DNA from: Euphorbia lathyris
Taxonomy: Eukaryota; Streptophyta; Magnoliopsida; Malpighiales; Euphorbiaceae
Direction of reading: 5' to 3'
DNA: 64,000 nt
NCBI RefSeq assembly: GCF_963576675.1
Contig: NC_088913.1
Span: 84,133,001-84,197,000 of the forward strand
In this document: piece by piece, positions 19,144 through 31,036 of the stretch
How the letters are laid out: each line of letters starts with the position of its first letter
How positions within the stretch are numbered: the stretch's first letter is position 1
Notes under the pieces: generated by a model
The model's input: the letters and a program-made list of their open reading frames with translations, nothing else
Databases searched by the model: none
What the model was told of the DNA's origin: nothing
Position numbers and translations under genes: made by a program

Positions 19144-19679
19144 GGAAAAGTACGAAAGAAAAATGTATGTGGTTTGTCCAATTTATAAATTGAGATATGT
19201 GGTTTAAAAATTTACAAATAAAGATATGTGATATGTTTTATTTACAAAACAAAATATTACAATTACACAGTTAAGTTCCAATTACAATTAAAGACATTTT
19301 TATATTAAAAAAATTATTCTTACATATCAGTAAAATACAACCTCTGAAAATTAATTTCTTAAATCGAAACAATAAATAATATGATGGAATTTTACGTTTT
19401 TTAGTAATCTGACAGTTTATTAACTAAATTGATATTTAAGTTTATTTTACACAATAGCAATTTGATTTTGGGATCTGTTTTTTTGTCAATATATAAATGT
19501 AATCGAAAATAAAAATAAAAAAATGCTCTTATTGTCATCAATTACTTAAAAGTTTAATTTGAAATACTTTGTTTTGTAAAAAAAAAGCATACCACGCATT
19601 TCTATATACAAACTTTTAAACCATAGACATCTGTTTGCAAATAAGGCAAATCACGAACATTTTTTTTCGTATTTTGCCC
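19144..19679. mobile_element. Foldback MITE (about 535 bp)
   Basis: The left end GGAAAAGTACGAAAGAAAAA pairs with the right end, which reads TTTTTTTTCGTATTTTGCC. The pairing continues through GTATGTGGTTTGTCC and its diverged partner. A second inner arm (TATGTGGTTTAAAAATTTAC / AACTTTTAAACCATAGAC) is also inverted. No coding capacity. Confidence 0.55.
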
Positions 19680-19895
19680 AAACAAAATTAACTAGAATAG
19701 TGATGTGGCAACCCAGTCAGAAAGAATTTACTTTTAACAGTAACATGATAACCACGTGTATGCAACGCGACAATAAAATAATAATAACAACAAAAAGAAT
19801 AACAATAATTACATTTTTTTGTTGCCACGTGACAATTTTAAACGGTTGAGTGTCGTATGGCTGAATTGTCATATGTAAGAGTAATTTTCAATAAC

Positions 19896-20263
19896 ACTAT
19901 TACTAGGGGCGAGTAACGATTCGTTTCGATTCGGTTACTAACCGAACAGAACTATTAATTAACTAAACCGAAACATACATCATTTTAGGAAAGGATCGAA
20001 CTGAAATTAATTGGTAACCGAATATTATATAACCAATTTTTTTTGTTTGGTTTCAAATCGAATAACTGAAATATATAAATTTATGATTTAAATGTATGAA
20101 CTACAAAACTTTATATAAAAAAAGAATTATAATTTTTTTTATTTATATGCAAACATCGGTTTAGTTTTGGATAAATCATATTCTTTACGAAATAACCGAA
20201 CCAAATAAAGATTTTTGGTTCGATTATTGATTATTGGTTATTTTACTCCGTTCTAAATATTAC
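19896..20263. mobile_element. hAT-like MITE (352 bp)
   Basis: The element 19,904-20,255 starts TAGGGGCGAGTAACGATTCG and ends TTATTTTACTCCGTTCTA. It is flanked by ACTATTAC and AATATTAC (7 of 8 identical), fitting an 8-bp hAT TSD. The interior is rich in CCGAA/TTCGG words. Confidence 0.6.
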
Positions 20264-20792
20264 AATGATTTTATTTGTCTAAAATGATTGGCATAAATTT
20301 ATTAAAATAAAAAAAAAGTTTGATAAGTTTATTGAAATATAAAGAAGTTCAATAACTCTTTTAAAATTTATCCCAAACTTTAATAATCATCCATATAATT
20401 TACCAAACGACACATGTTTTAAATTTTATCTTTAATGTACAACGACCGACTAAGGATACAACATGCGCGGTATATTCACCGTCCATCTTTTACCAGTGAT
20501 TTGCTTTGAAATATTTAAACGTGCACCTCAAATTTTAGGTTCAAATTAGTTTCTTGATCTTATTTAAATTCAAAGAGGATTTATATTATAGTTTTTGAAT
20601 TTTAGTAGTAACAAATTGTGACTTTAATATTTCCATCTTTTTAGTTGTAATAAAAAATTATGGCTTAAGGTATTAATCTATAAATTTTTTTTATCGGTGT
20701 TTGTATTTTTTTTTTTTTTTTTTGTAACATTTACCCATAACCTATCCGAACTATCACAAATCGTAATTTTTTTTGAGAGAACAAATCGTGAA
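20264..20792. other. AT-rich stretch, no gene
   Basis: Nothing recognised apart from a T-run near 20,707. Confidence 0.4.
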
Positions 20793-21334
20793 TTGAGTTT
20801 TTTTTTTTGTAAGAAGGGAAGAAAAGAAAAAAAAAACAAACAAAAACCTAACCCGGGATCAGTCTAGGAAGACTGACCCAAATCCTATCCTCAAGAAGAG
20901 AAGGTAACAGAAAAGAAGGAGGAACGGAAAGGGTAGAAACACCTAACATTCCCCATGCCCAGCAGCTGCCAAGCGATCCGCCACGCGGTTTTGCTCCCTA
21001 TAAATATGGGAGAAGGTAAGAGAATCGAAGGCAGGACGAAGCCTCAAGATGACTTTAATGAGATTCCGACTCTTAAGACAAACAGCCTGTCTATCCGAAA
21101 TCCTGTTGATAGCCTCCAAATTGTCAGACTCCACCGAAAGTCTTTTAACACCCATGCGAATGGCGAGTTTAATGCCAGACAAGATCCCCCAGAGCTCCGC
21201 AGTAAAGGAGGAGCCCGTACCTAAGTTATGGGTAAACCCAGCCAGCCAGGCACCACCAGCATCCCGAAGAACTCCACCAGCAGCAATTCTGCCATTACTA
21301 AGACAGGAGCCATCCGTATTCAACTTGAGTTTTT
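20793..21334 (-). mobile_element. 5'-truncated LINE 3' end
   Basis: A minus-strand LINE tail of about 520 bp holds an RNase H ORF, a 3' UTR and an A-tail (the T-run at about 20,797-20,808 on the plus strand). TTGAGTTTTT at 20,793-20,802 and 21,325-21,334 is a plausible TSD. The 5' part was lost at integration, as is usual for target-primed reverse transcription. Confidence 0.75.
20943..21323 (-). pseudogene. LINE-encoded RNase H domain (126 aa, 5'-truncated)
   Basis: The protein begins MNTDGSCLSNGRIAAGGVLRDA and matches the plant LINE RNase H domain (RVT_3 type). The catalytic Asp is in NTDGS, Glu in FTAELWGILSG, Asp in VESDNLEA, and the final His/Asp pair is in HIYREQNRVADRLA. The domain is complete and uninterrupted for its last about 125 residues. 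In an intact LINE it follows the reverse transcriptase and removes RNA from the RNA/DNA hybrid. Here it starts within 10 bases of the truncation point, so nothing upstream remains and no promoter is expected. It ends at a stop before a 150-bp 3' UTR. Confidence 0.85.
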
Positions 21335-21430
21335 AATTATGCATACAGATAGAAAATAAAATCAAAATTTATAATAATTTACAAAATTTCTAATAAAATC
21401 CAAATATGTAATAATTTATATAGGGTTTTT

Positions 21431-21459
21431 CTATCATGTGCCCAAAGGGCACATGATAG
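21431..21459. repeat. Perfect 29-nt hairpin
   Basis: CTATCATGTGCCC (21,431-21,443), loop AAA, then its exact complement (21,447-21,459). The 13-bp stem has no mismatch in otherwise AT-rich sequence. A diverged echo (TTTGGGCACAAAG) is at about 23,478. Possibly part of a terminal structure of an unrecognised element. Confidence 0.8.
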
Positions 21460-22247
21460 TAAAGGATTTTGCACATATTAAGCCTTTATTAGCCTTCCTA
21501 TTTTCAAGATCCTACTTAATTAGTGGGATTATCAATAAATGTTTAATTAAAGAATATATATTCCCTCTCCTCTCTTTTCTCCTTACCAAAATACTATCAA
21601 ACTCCTAACGTTTCTCCTTCTCGTTCAATCTGTTTGCTATTCTATCTGAAATTCTGGGGAACTCTTGAAGTCGAATCTCTTATTTTCTGAAAATTAATGA
21701 AAGGTGATATAATTTTTTCAAGTGCACAAAAAGACTCCCATGAAAGGTATATATTCCTTCACTTCTCGTTGCATGATTATCGTATCTCTCAAGCTTTCTG
21801 CGTTGTTGGATGTATTATTTATCGTTGTTTCTTTTATCAATTTGAACTAATTCTAATGAAAAAAAATAAAAAACTTCATGTATATAAATGGAGGATAGAT
21901 TTATAGAGTGGCCTATTACTATTTACATAGTGTAATAATAGTTTATTTGTTTATTTTACTTATTTACATAATGTTGTTTTCTCTGTATATGTTTTTTTAA
22001 TTTCTCTTTTTCTTTTTTCTTTTTAACACCCAAATTCCTCCCTTGTTCTTAAAAATCATTTTTTACAGGCTTTTCCCAATTAATCATTTCAAACGAACAA
22101 GAAATAAACAAAAAACATAGTAATTTCTTTGGTTTTGAATATGCATTTGGAGAATCTTGGATGTCATTTTATTTTATTTTATACTGTGAGTAGCAATGAT
22201 GTAGTAGTTGTCAAATTGTTGTTAACAATTAATAAATCACGTAATTT
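21460..22247. other. AT-rich stretch, no gene recognised
   Basis: A 69-codon ORF at 21,697-21,906 has no recognisable features. Otherwise T-rich runs only. Confidence 0.4.
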
Positions 22248-22969
22248 GTATTGTAGGTTCAATCTTTTTTTTGAATAAAAAAAGCCAATGCATTAATGAG
22301 CCAGGTCATGGCAAAATTGTAACAATGAATCAGAAACATAACTCGGTAATAAATTAAAAAAAGAAGGGCAAGTGGATAAACGAGAAGACTTTGTTAACAC
22401 ATGTACCATCCCATTCGCTTGCCGCCGTATCCATTTGACTGAGTAAGAGTCATTTGATGTTAGAATCGACCGTATTTGAATAATTCTATCCCCAAATTCA
22501 GAATCATCAACAAGTAGAATTTATTGCATCAATCACTTGTTTAGCATCAGATTCGAAAACCACATTCCTTATTCCATCAGTTTCAAGCCATTGCATAGCC
22601 TGTAATAGAGCTTCGGCCTCACATTCTCGTGTTGTCGGACAACATAATAGACCCGCACATCTCCCCATTACAAACTGTCCATGTGCATCTCGTACTGCTG
22701 CTCCCATCCCTGCACGACCATCGGCGTTAAAACATGCAGCATCAACGCAACAAGAGAGAAATCCTTCCGAAGGCGGGTGCCAAGTCGTACAACCAACAGA
22801 TGAAATATTTCCTGCTACTGTATTTCCGATCTGCTGTTCTCCCGTACCAGTCCGATTTCTCAAGGCATTTGCTTCTGACCAATCATTAAGTACAGTGCAA
22901 GCTTGAGCCACTATTTGATCTGTTGTACGAATCTCATACTGCCAAAGACGAGTATTGTAGGTTCAATCT
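22248..22969 (-). mobile_element. 5'-truncated LINE with perfect 18-bp TSD
   Basis: GTATTGTAGGTTCAATCT occurs at 22,248-22,265 and 22,952-22,969, bounding a 686-bp minus-strand LINE end. A short A-tail (plus-strand T-run from 22,266) marks its 3' end. The exact long TSD points to a fairly recent insertion by target-primed reverse transcription. Confidence 0.9.
22290..22951 (-). pseudogene. LINE RNase H domain (frameshifted)
   Basis: From the truncation point the frame reads RLWQYEIRTTDQIVAQ, then a linker, and from about 22,770 an RNase H-like domain: CVDAACFNADGRAGMGAAVRD, ECEAEALLQAMQWLE and VFESDAKQVIDAINS. A stop at 22,507-22,509 ends that frame. The missing C-terminus (DRIIQIRSILTSNDSYSVKW, then RRQANGMVHVLTK) continues in another frame, so a frameshift lies near 22,510. 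The final alpha-helix carries HVLT where the family usually has HxLA. A stop near 22,290 precedes the short 3' UTR. It is a dead gene fragment of a different LINE family from the one at 20.9 kb. Confidence 0.8.
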
Positions 22970-24286
22970 CATTAACTTAATTGATTTGATTGTGTATAAT
23001 TATAAGTTTATTTCGAATTTAATAAAAAAAATTCTTCACAAACTGTACCTTTTTTTATTAAATAAAATTTTAATCAATCTATCATCATGGTATGATTGAT
23101 CGATCGTTTCTCATTTGTTTGGGATGTGTGGTTGTTTCTCTCTATATAGGAGGTATTTCTCGTTATCGATGTCCCATCTCTTTATATGGTTTATTACATA
23201 GATTTGACTCGATTTTGGATGAAGTGTGTTTTCCGCTGTTGTGTCAAAAAAAACTTAAGCATTGTTGATTATTTCTTTTATCACGATCTATGAAATTGCA
23301 GATACAGATTGAAGCTTTTCCATGTATTTTTGAATTATTTATGTTGAGATTATTTTTTTGGAATGAAACTTTACCTTTATTAAAATAAAAGTAAAAATTA
23401 TCTCTATTTAATTGGGCTCATGTAAAAAATGGTTTTGGTTTTTTTTTTTTTTTTTATCTTGGATCGGTTCTAATTCTTTGGGCACAAAGCCAAATAACTA
23501 TCAACTAAACATGGATTGTATATGGGCCTATAATAGGCCCATCATTGCATTTTTTTTTATGGATCTTTTTATCTAAAAAATCATATTTAATTATAAAATT
23601 ACAATTAAATTACACTACAAAATTTAATTCTCAATATATTATAATTTCTATATATCACAAACAAAATATAATTTTATATTCTAATTTATAAAATTTAGAT
23701 CTCAATTTATAAATTCTAGATAAACTGAAAGAAATTAGGTAACAAAGAATAAGGGCTAATTCCATTTTAGCTATCTATTCAATGATAAGCTAGCTACATA
23801 AACAATTGAAAACAACAAAAAAAAAAAAAAGAAAAAACTTTTTTAAGCTCTTGGTGATTTTGATTTTTCTTAATTGAGCTTTTAATTTTTTTTAATTTGA
23901 AACATTGAGCTATTGATCAAATAACAGAGAACCTATAGTATCATTTTGTTTCAAATTATATTTTTTAAAGTTGAAAATAAGGTTTTTCATAGTTTCTTTG
24001 TACTCACAACATACATAAAAACTGTTTTTAAACTATTAAAATACAAGTTTCAAATGTAGAAGAAATGAAGAGTGCTTTTAATTAAATTTTATGTTCAAAG
24101 TCTACTTTTCTACCAGGATTGAGCTTATAAATCATGGGACCCTAAACAAAAACTACAAATAATTATGAGTCCTTGAACAAAGTAGGAAATTATGTCCTAT
24201 CTAGGATAGGATGTAACCTGCTTAGGGATCCTTTCATGTTCTTTATATTGAAGCAGCGAAAGAATATGGACGATATCTTATGGGCG
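22970..24286. other. Intergenic, AT-rich
   Basis: No ORF or element boundary recognised. The last about 100 bp (24,180-24,291) are continuous with 35,741 onward once the central Copia element is removed. Confidence 0.5.
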
Positions 24287-24291
24287 GATGT

Positions 24292-25625
24292 TGTTGAAAC
24301 ACCTTTCTACATAATTTTGATGTGACAAAATTGTTTAAGTATAAATTAAAAGACATATTCTAAACACACTAAGTTTAGATGTTTTGATTTATTCTACTAA
24401 TGTGTTTGTTCAATGTTGAGTATAAATGTTATAAGTCATAAGGATTGGAAGGCCCAAGTCCAATACGGAAGCCAAGGCCCAAGTCAAACAACTCAGTACA
24501 CTCGGCCCGCGTATATCAAGACGTTGCCGTTTTGTTCAAAACGCAACTCAGCAATCGGAAGGATCTAGAAGACCTTCGGGAACAACTTCAAGATGAAGCT
24601 GCTGAGTAGTCTCGACAAAGCGTACAAGACAGCAGCTGGCAAAGGAAAACTTCCAGACAAAGTGTTTCCTCTTTTGGCAAAGTTCAGACGACACAGTATG
24701 CTGTCCAGTTGACTTTACCATAAAAGGAGAGACCATCTGCTGTGTTGACCGAGGACAGAAGATACACGATTGTGATTGGCCGAGAGCTCTGTGCAAGTCA
24801 GGATGACAACAACACATAGCCGTTTCCCTCCAACGGTTATTTCGAAATTCGAAATGACCGAATGACCAGACGTCTCTATAAATAGTGCCATCACAAGCTT
24901 CACAAGACACAGAACTTGATCAAGCCATTACGCTGACCAAATCTCTACAAGTTCTGCAAGCAAGAAGCAAAGCAAAATTCTTACACTACATTTTCATATC
25001 TGTGTAAAAGTCTAGAGTGATTGTAAATCGTCTAAAGTGTCTTAGCACATCTTTGTATTAGGACAAAAACACTTATCATTTCTAGAGATAGAAAGGAGAG
25101 GCTGAGTACTCGGTTTTAAGTACTCAGCGGAGAGATTAGGATTGAGTAGAAGTATAGAGGAAGGTACTCTTGTCATACTCAATTGCTGATATTGTAAAAG
25201 GTTTGAGGCTCTACCTTTAAAGAGCTCAGTAGAGGATTTGAAATCTCGGACGTGTTCTGGGGACAGGACGTAGGCTTAGAAGAAGCCGAACCTGGATAAA
25301 TCTGCTGAGTGAAGTATTTCTAAACCTTTGACTCCTTATTTATATTGCTTGCTTAAACAATCAAAACTGACCAAGTCAAGAGGTCAAGTTGAGTTGTGCG
25401 CATTAAAACGTAAGAGCTCAGGAATAGACTCTAAGTGCTATCTCCTGACTCAAGCTAAGAAACTGACCTAGTCACATGTTGACTAAGCCAGTATCTTGCT
25501 GTTTACTCAGCGCCGCTGTTCAAACCTTTTCTTTAGTAAAAGAAGTCTGTCTAAATTGCGAAAAAGTTTAAATAGTTCCTAACCCCCCCTTGGAACTATA
25601 CTTGCAACTAGTTAAGGGACCAACA
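24292..25625 (+). repeat. 5' LTR of the central Sirevirus
   Basis: Starts TGTTGAAACACC and ends GGGACCAACA. TATAAATA is at 24,877-24,884. About 35 bp upstream of it is the perfect palindrome ATTTCGAA-A-TTCGAAAT (about 24,839-24,855). ORFs found across the LTR are not genes, since they lie antisense in both LTR copies. Confidence 0.95.
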
Positions 25626-25627
25626 AG

Positions 25628-25639
25628 TGGTATCAGAGC
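25628..25639 (+). other. Primer-binding site, initiator tRNA-Met
   Basis: TGGTATCAGAGC lies two bases after the 5' LTR and is the standard plant initiator-Met primer site. Confidence 0.95.
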
Positions 25640-25687
25640 ATAAAAGCTCACTGTAAAAGGTCTAACAACCTTGAGCTGATCCCTACC

Positions 25688-27419
25688 ATGGGCGAAAACA
25701 GCACTCGGAACTATACTTGCAACTCAAATACTGCCTGAGGGGCTGTCCATTACTAGGCCTCCCCTATTCTTCGGGTCAAACTATACATTCTGGAAGAATA
25801 GGATGAAAAACTTCATTCAGGCTACAAACATGAGTGCCTGGCTATCTATAGTCCAAGGGCCGTTTGTACCTGTTGAGGTTGTGGCTGGCCAAACAGTTAT
25901 AAAAGCTGAGGCCAAATGGACAGAGGATGATCTCAAGAAGCTTCAAAACCATACTTCGGCTATCAATATGCTTCATTGTGCGCTCGATGCTGCAGAATAT
26001 AACAAAATCTCAGGTTGTGAGTCGGCACAAGAGATCTGGAAGAAGCTGGAAGTCACCTACGAGGGAACAAACAAAGTAAAAGAATCCAAGGTGAATCAGC
26101 AGATGAGACTGTACGAGCTGTTCGAGATGAACAATGATGAGGGCATTTCAGACATGAACGCAAGGTTCACCAACATTATTAATGAGCTCAAGAGACTTGG
26201 AAAAATCTTCACTAAGGAAGAACAAGTCAAAAAGATACTCAGGAGTCTTCCAAAAGACTGGCAAGCAAAGAAGACAGCAGTTGAGGAAGCTCAGGATTTA
26301 ACCACCTACAAATATGACGAACTCATCGGTTCATTGCTGACCCATGAGATATCCATGAAAAAATTTGAGGTGAAGGAAAAATCTGATGACAAGAAGCAGA
26401 AGTCACTTGTCATGAAGGCTGACTCCACTGACGGGAGTTCAACTGATGATGAGGAGATGGCCATGTTCACAAGAAAGATGAAGAGGCTGTTCAGGAAGAA
26501 CGACAAATATTCTAAAAAGCCTTATAAAAAGTTTGATAAGTATAAGGCTGACTCAAGCGACAGCAAATACAGAAAGGACAGCTCAAAGCCTATTACATGC
26601 TTTGAGTGCCATCAAGCTGGCCATATTAAGTCGAACTGCCCCACACTGAGGAAAGACAAGAAGAGTGGGAAGAAGGAAATGGTGGCTACTTGGAGTGACA
26701 GTGATGAATCTTCATCAACAGAAACTGAGGCCACCGAGTCAGCGAAGATATGCTTTATGGCTGACGAACTTGCTGAGCCATGCGTCTCTGAGCATGCTGA
26801 CCCATCCATCGCATCAGATGATGAAGAGCAATCAAATGAGGTAATTTCTCTTCCCCAGCTCAGAAATGATATGGTTAATGCCCTGAGTGATCTCTATACA
26901 CTTGTTAAGAAGTGTAATAAAAAGGTTAGAGCACTCAGCAGGCGCTGTGACGAAGTGGAAGAGGTCAAACTGAGTGACCTCAGATACCTTCTTCAGGAAA
27001 ATTCGACTCTGCATGATAACATGAAGATCATGCATGAGTATGTGTCTGAAGTCTAGTCAGTTTCAAAGAAACTGAGGAAGGACGTCACAACCATCCAGAA
27101 CCAACTAAAGGTTCCTAAGAAAAATAACATTCCTCTGAGAACTCAGTACCAAGGTACTCAGCAGAGATGGAATCCCCAGCGAAAAGTCCAGTGTGACTTT
27201 TGTGGGAAGTTAGGACACACTACTAAAGTGTGCTGGCACGCTCAGCACTAGGGTGCTGACAAGTCAGTAAAAAATCCTAAACAGAAGGTCAGTTGTGACT
27301 TCTGTGGAAAGAATGGCCATACTGTCCATGTATGTCGCCATAAAATAAAATATGATGCTATACCTGTTGCACCTAACAAGTCAGGACCCAAAAAGAATTG
27401 GGTACCTAAAAGTAACTAG
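25688..27419 (+). pseudogene. Sirevirus gag (interrupted)
   Basis: The likely ATG is at 25,688, but a 19-bp insertion at 25,706-25,724 shifts the frame after about 6 codons, so the open frame is usable only from internal codons (first ATG 25,803). The body has the capsid-like UBN2 region (NYTFWKNRMKNFIQ; ARFTNIINELKRLGKIFTKEEQ; ILRSLPKDW) and a zinc knuckle CFECHQAGHIKSNC at about 26,600-26,640. Coiled sequence follows and a TAG at 27,054. In the same frame two further knuckles (CDFCGKLGHTTKVC and CDFCGKNGHTVHVC) continue to 27,416, split by a TAG at 27,249. Gag forms the virus-like particle and its knuckles bind RNA (family knowledge). Confidence 0.9.
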
Positions 27420-27424
27420 TTACA

Positions 27425-30400
27425 ATGCAGGTAAGCCTGAGATGTGCCGAGAAGTCAAAGATGTGGTATATTGATAGTGCATGCTCAAGGCATATGACGG
27501 GTGATGAAACTCAGTTCATCACATTTGAACGTAAACGAGGAGGGAGTGTAAGTTTTGGAGACAACAAGAAGGGTAAGATAGTAGGCTCAGGAACCATCGG
27601 AGGTAATCCTACTATTGAATCTGTCTCCCTAGTCAGCGGACTCAAATATAACTTACTCAGCGTAGCTCAGCTATGTGACAATGGGAGAAAAGTTATATTT
27701 GATGCTACTGGATGTAAAATATACGAGGGTAAAACTAATGAGTTAATTTTAACTGCCCCTCGGATAGATAATGTCTTTATGCTAGACTTAGAGAAAAAGT
27801 TTTCAAAAACTGTGTGCTTAGTAACAAAGGAAGAAAATTCCTGGCTATGGCACAGGAGACTTGGTCATGTAAGCATGGACCTCCTGGCCAAACTAGCAAG
27901 AAAGCAATTGGTTGAGGGACTGCTTGAACTTAAATTTCAAAAAGATCAATTATGCCACGCTTGCCAAGCTGGAAAACAAACCAAACAATCTTTTCACAGT
28001 AAAAACATTGTCTCAACTAAACGTCCGTTAGAATTACTACACTTGGATCTCTTTGGTCCAGTCCAGCCGCTGAGTCTGGGTGGAAGAAGATTTTCCTTGG
28101 TCATTGTAGATGATTTCTCTCGGTATACGTGGGTTATCTTGCTGACCAGCAAGGATGAGACCTTTGAGACATTTTCAAATTTGGTTAGGAAAATTGAAAA
28201 TGAAAAAGACCTAAAATTAGCTCATATCCATAGTGATAATGGTGAATTCAAAAACCAAAAGTTTGTTGAATTCTGTGAAGCCAGCGGCATTAACCATAAT
28301 TTTTCTGCTCCTAGAACACCTCAGCAAAATGGGGTTGTAGAAAGGAAGAACAGAACTCTGGTTGAAATAGCCAGGACAATGCTGGATGAGCATAGGCTTC
28401 CAAAGTATTTTTGGGGAGAGGCTGTTAACACAGCATGCTACATTCTTAATAGGGCTCTAGTTAGACCTATACTCAAGAAAACCCCCTATGAACTTTGGAA
28501 AGGACGGAAGCCCAATATTGGATACTTTCGTGCCTTTGGCTGTAGATGTTTTATTTTAAATACCAAAGATAGCTTAGCAAAGTTTGATTCAAAAGCTTAT
28601 GAAGCTATCTTTCTGGGCTACTCAACAAACAGCAAAGCATACAGAGTTTTTAATAAGCGAACTCAAGTTTTAGAAGAGTCAATACATGTAGATTTCGATG
28701 AAACTGACCCTGCAGGTAGATACCGGCCGCTGACCGAAGATGATCCAAACTCAGTAACCATCGCTGACTCAAAACCAGCTACTGAGTCATTCACAAAAAG
28801 GCTGACCAAGTGTAAGAGTGAACCTAAGATTACTTTTACTGACCCATCTACTTCTGCAGAGATTGTTGAAACAGGAACATCACAAGACATGAATCTACCC
28901 AAAGAAATAAGGATTCCAAGAGGGCACTCCGAAAGTGCAATCCTTGATTCTGCTGGGAATACCCCGATGACGAGGAATCAACTCAGGAAGTACCTCAGCA
29001 ATGTTGCTTTCGTCTCAGTACAAGAACCGAAGAATTTCGCTGAAGCTGAGTACGATGAATTCTAGATGAAGGCAATGCAAGAGGAGCTCGATCAATTTCG
29101 AAGAAATGATGTATGGGAGTTAGTGCCTCATCCAAAGAGTCAAAAGACCATCGGAACAAGATGGGTCTTCAGGAACAAGATGGACGAACAAGGAAACGTA
29201 GTCAGGAACAAAGCAAGGCTTGTAGCTCAGGGCTACAGTCAGCAAGAAGGTATAGACTACGGTGAGACCTTTGCCCTAGTGGCGAGGCTAGAGGCAATTA
29301 GAATATTATGTGCATATGCATCTTACATGAATTTTAAATTATTCCAAATGGATGTCAAAAGTGCATTTCTTAATGGAGTTATAAACGAGGAGGTTTATGT
29401 AAATCAACCTCCAGGTTTTGAGGACCCTAAGTTCCCAAACCATGTTTACAAACTCAAAAAGGCTCTGTACGGCCTCAAATAAGCACCACGTGCTTGGTAT
29501 GAGAGGCTGACCAGTTTCCTGCTGACTAGAAATTACGTCAGAGGCAAAGCTGATACAACCTTATTCATTAAGAAAAAGGGTAAAGATACCCTGCTGGCCC
29601 AAATTTATGTTGATGATATAATATTTGGTGCAACTAACGAATCAATGTGCAAGGAGTTTAGCAAACAAATGCAGACTGAGTTTGAAATGTCTATGATGGG
29701 AGAACTCAACTTCTTCCTCGGTCTTCAAATTAAACAAGGAAAGAATGGCATCTTCATCAGTCAAGCCAAATATGCCAAGGAGATCTTAAAGAAATATGAC
29801 TTGGAAAATTGCAAGCCAATATCCACTCCTATGGGCACTGACACTGTCCTCTGCGCTGATGAGAATGGTAAGTCAGTAGACAACAAGTTATATCGAGGTA
29901 TGATAGGCTCTCTACTTTACTTAACAGCCAGTAGACCGGACATTCAGTTTTCAGTATGCTAATGTGCTAGATATCAATCTAACCCTAAGGAATCTCATTA
30001 CATTGCTGTAAAAAGAATCCTTAGATATTTGCAAAGCTCAGTGAACGCATGTTTGTGGTATCCAAATACTCATGATTTTACACTTATCGGATACACTGAC
30101 GCTGACTATGGACGAGATAAGCTGGAACGTAAAAGCACCTCTGGAGGATGCCACTTCTTAGGAAGCTGTCTTGTATCCTGGTTCAGCAAAAAGCAGGCGT
30201 CAGTAGCCTTGTCCACCACTGAAGCTGAGTACATTGCTGCTGGTCATTGTGTTGCTCAAGTCCTATGGATCAAGCAACAACTTGAAGATTATGGTGTTCA
30301 AACGAAGACAATTGAGGTCAAATGTGACAACAAAAGTGCATTGATCTGTCCAAGAACCCAATTCAACACAGCAGAATGAAGCATGTCAGCATCAGACATC

Positions 30401-30552
30401 ACTTCATTAGAGACCATGTACTCAAGGGTGAGATCAAGCTGACCTTTGTCCCAACGGACGAACAGCTTGCGGATATCTTCACGAAGCCACTGGCTCGTGA
30501 GCAGTTCAGTATACTGAGAGAAGCAATTGGTATGTTTAATCCTCTTCAGTAA
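27425..30552 (+). pseudogene. Sirevirus pol: protease, integrase, RT, RNase H (interrupted)
   Basis: One continuous frame from 27,425 to about 30,330 encodes the protease (WYIDSACSRHMTG), then GAG-pre-integrase (LWHRRLGHVS). The integrase has both Asp (HLDLFGPV, HSDNGEF) and the Glu (VVERKNRTLVE) intact. RT follows ([14 protein letters not shown], catalytic YVDDIIFG at about 29,608) and RNase H (YTDADYGRDK, STTEAEYIAA, CDNKSA). In-frame stops occur at 29,063 (TAG, where Trp is usual), 29,480 (TAA, where Gln is usual in the GLKQAPRAWYE motif) and 29,960 (TAA). A one-base loss near 30,335 then shifts the frame; the C-terminus ([25 protein letters not shown]) ends at 30,550-30,552. It lies in a different frame from gag. 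Confidence 0.93.
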
Positions 30553-31036
30553 ATTCCTGTGCTAAATAAATATGAATGCTGAGTGAATTACATACCGAAT
30601 GATTTATTGTTTGCTGAGTTACTCATCGGAACTGTCTGAATATACAATAACTGAGTAAAACTTGCATACTGAGTAAATTAGTTTAGAACTTGAACTTAAA
30701 ATCATCCTTAAAAACTGCACTGACCACTCAGAATATCAAATGCTTGACATTCTAAATACTGAGTGATTAATCCGTTAGCATAAATGCAAAGCACGCGTAT
30801 AGCCTAGGATGACGTATTCGCCGTAATGTGTCATAAATGCCAGGATCATTGTCGGTACATGATCCCAAGGCAAAACTGACACATGGATTCGATTAAGATC
30901 CACACCGTTCATTTCGTCTATAAATTATGGGTATTTCCCCATCTTTTACTCTTTACGCTTAATCAATTCTTAAGGCAAAGAAATCACTTAGAACTTCTTT
31001 TCTCTCAAATTCCTCAAATTCCTCCATATTCGAAGA
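30553..31036 (+). promoter_or_regulatory. Spacer between pol and third ORF, possible internal promoter
   Basis: This 484-bp gap has six CTGAGT/ACTCAG words within about 190 bp (30,578-30,765). At its end a TATA-like TATAAATTATG (about 30,921) lies about 115 bp upstream of the ATG at 31,037, and a CT-rich segment follows. A subgenomic promoter for the third ORF is conceivable but unproven. Confidence 0.35.

Noticed and set aside
24548..24910. 120-codon minus-strand ORF, repeated at 34,657-35,019
   Set aside because: Both lie antisense in the two LTRs of the central Sirevirus. The duplication is explained by the LTRs, not by a conserved gene.
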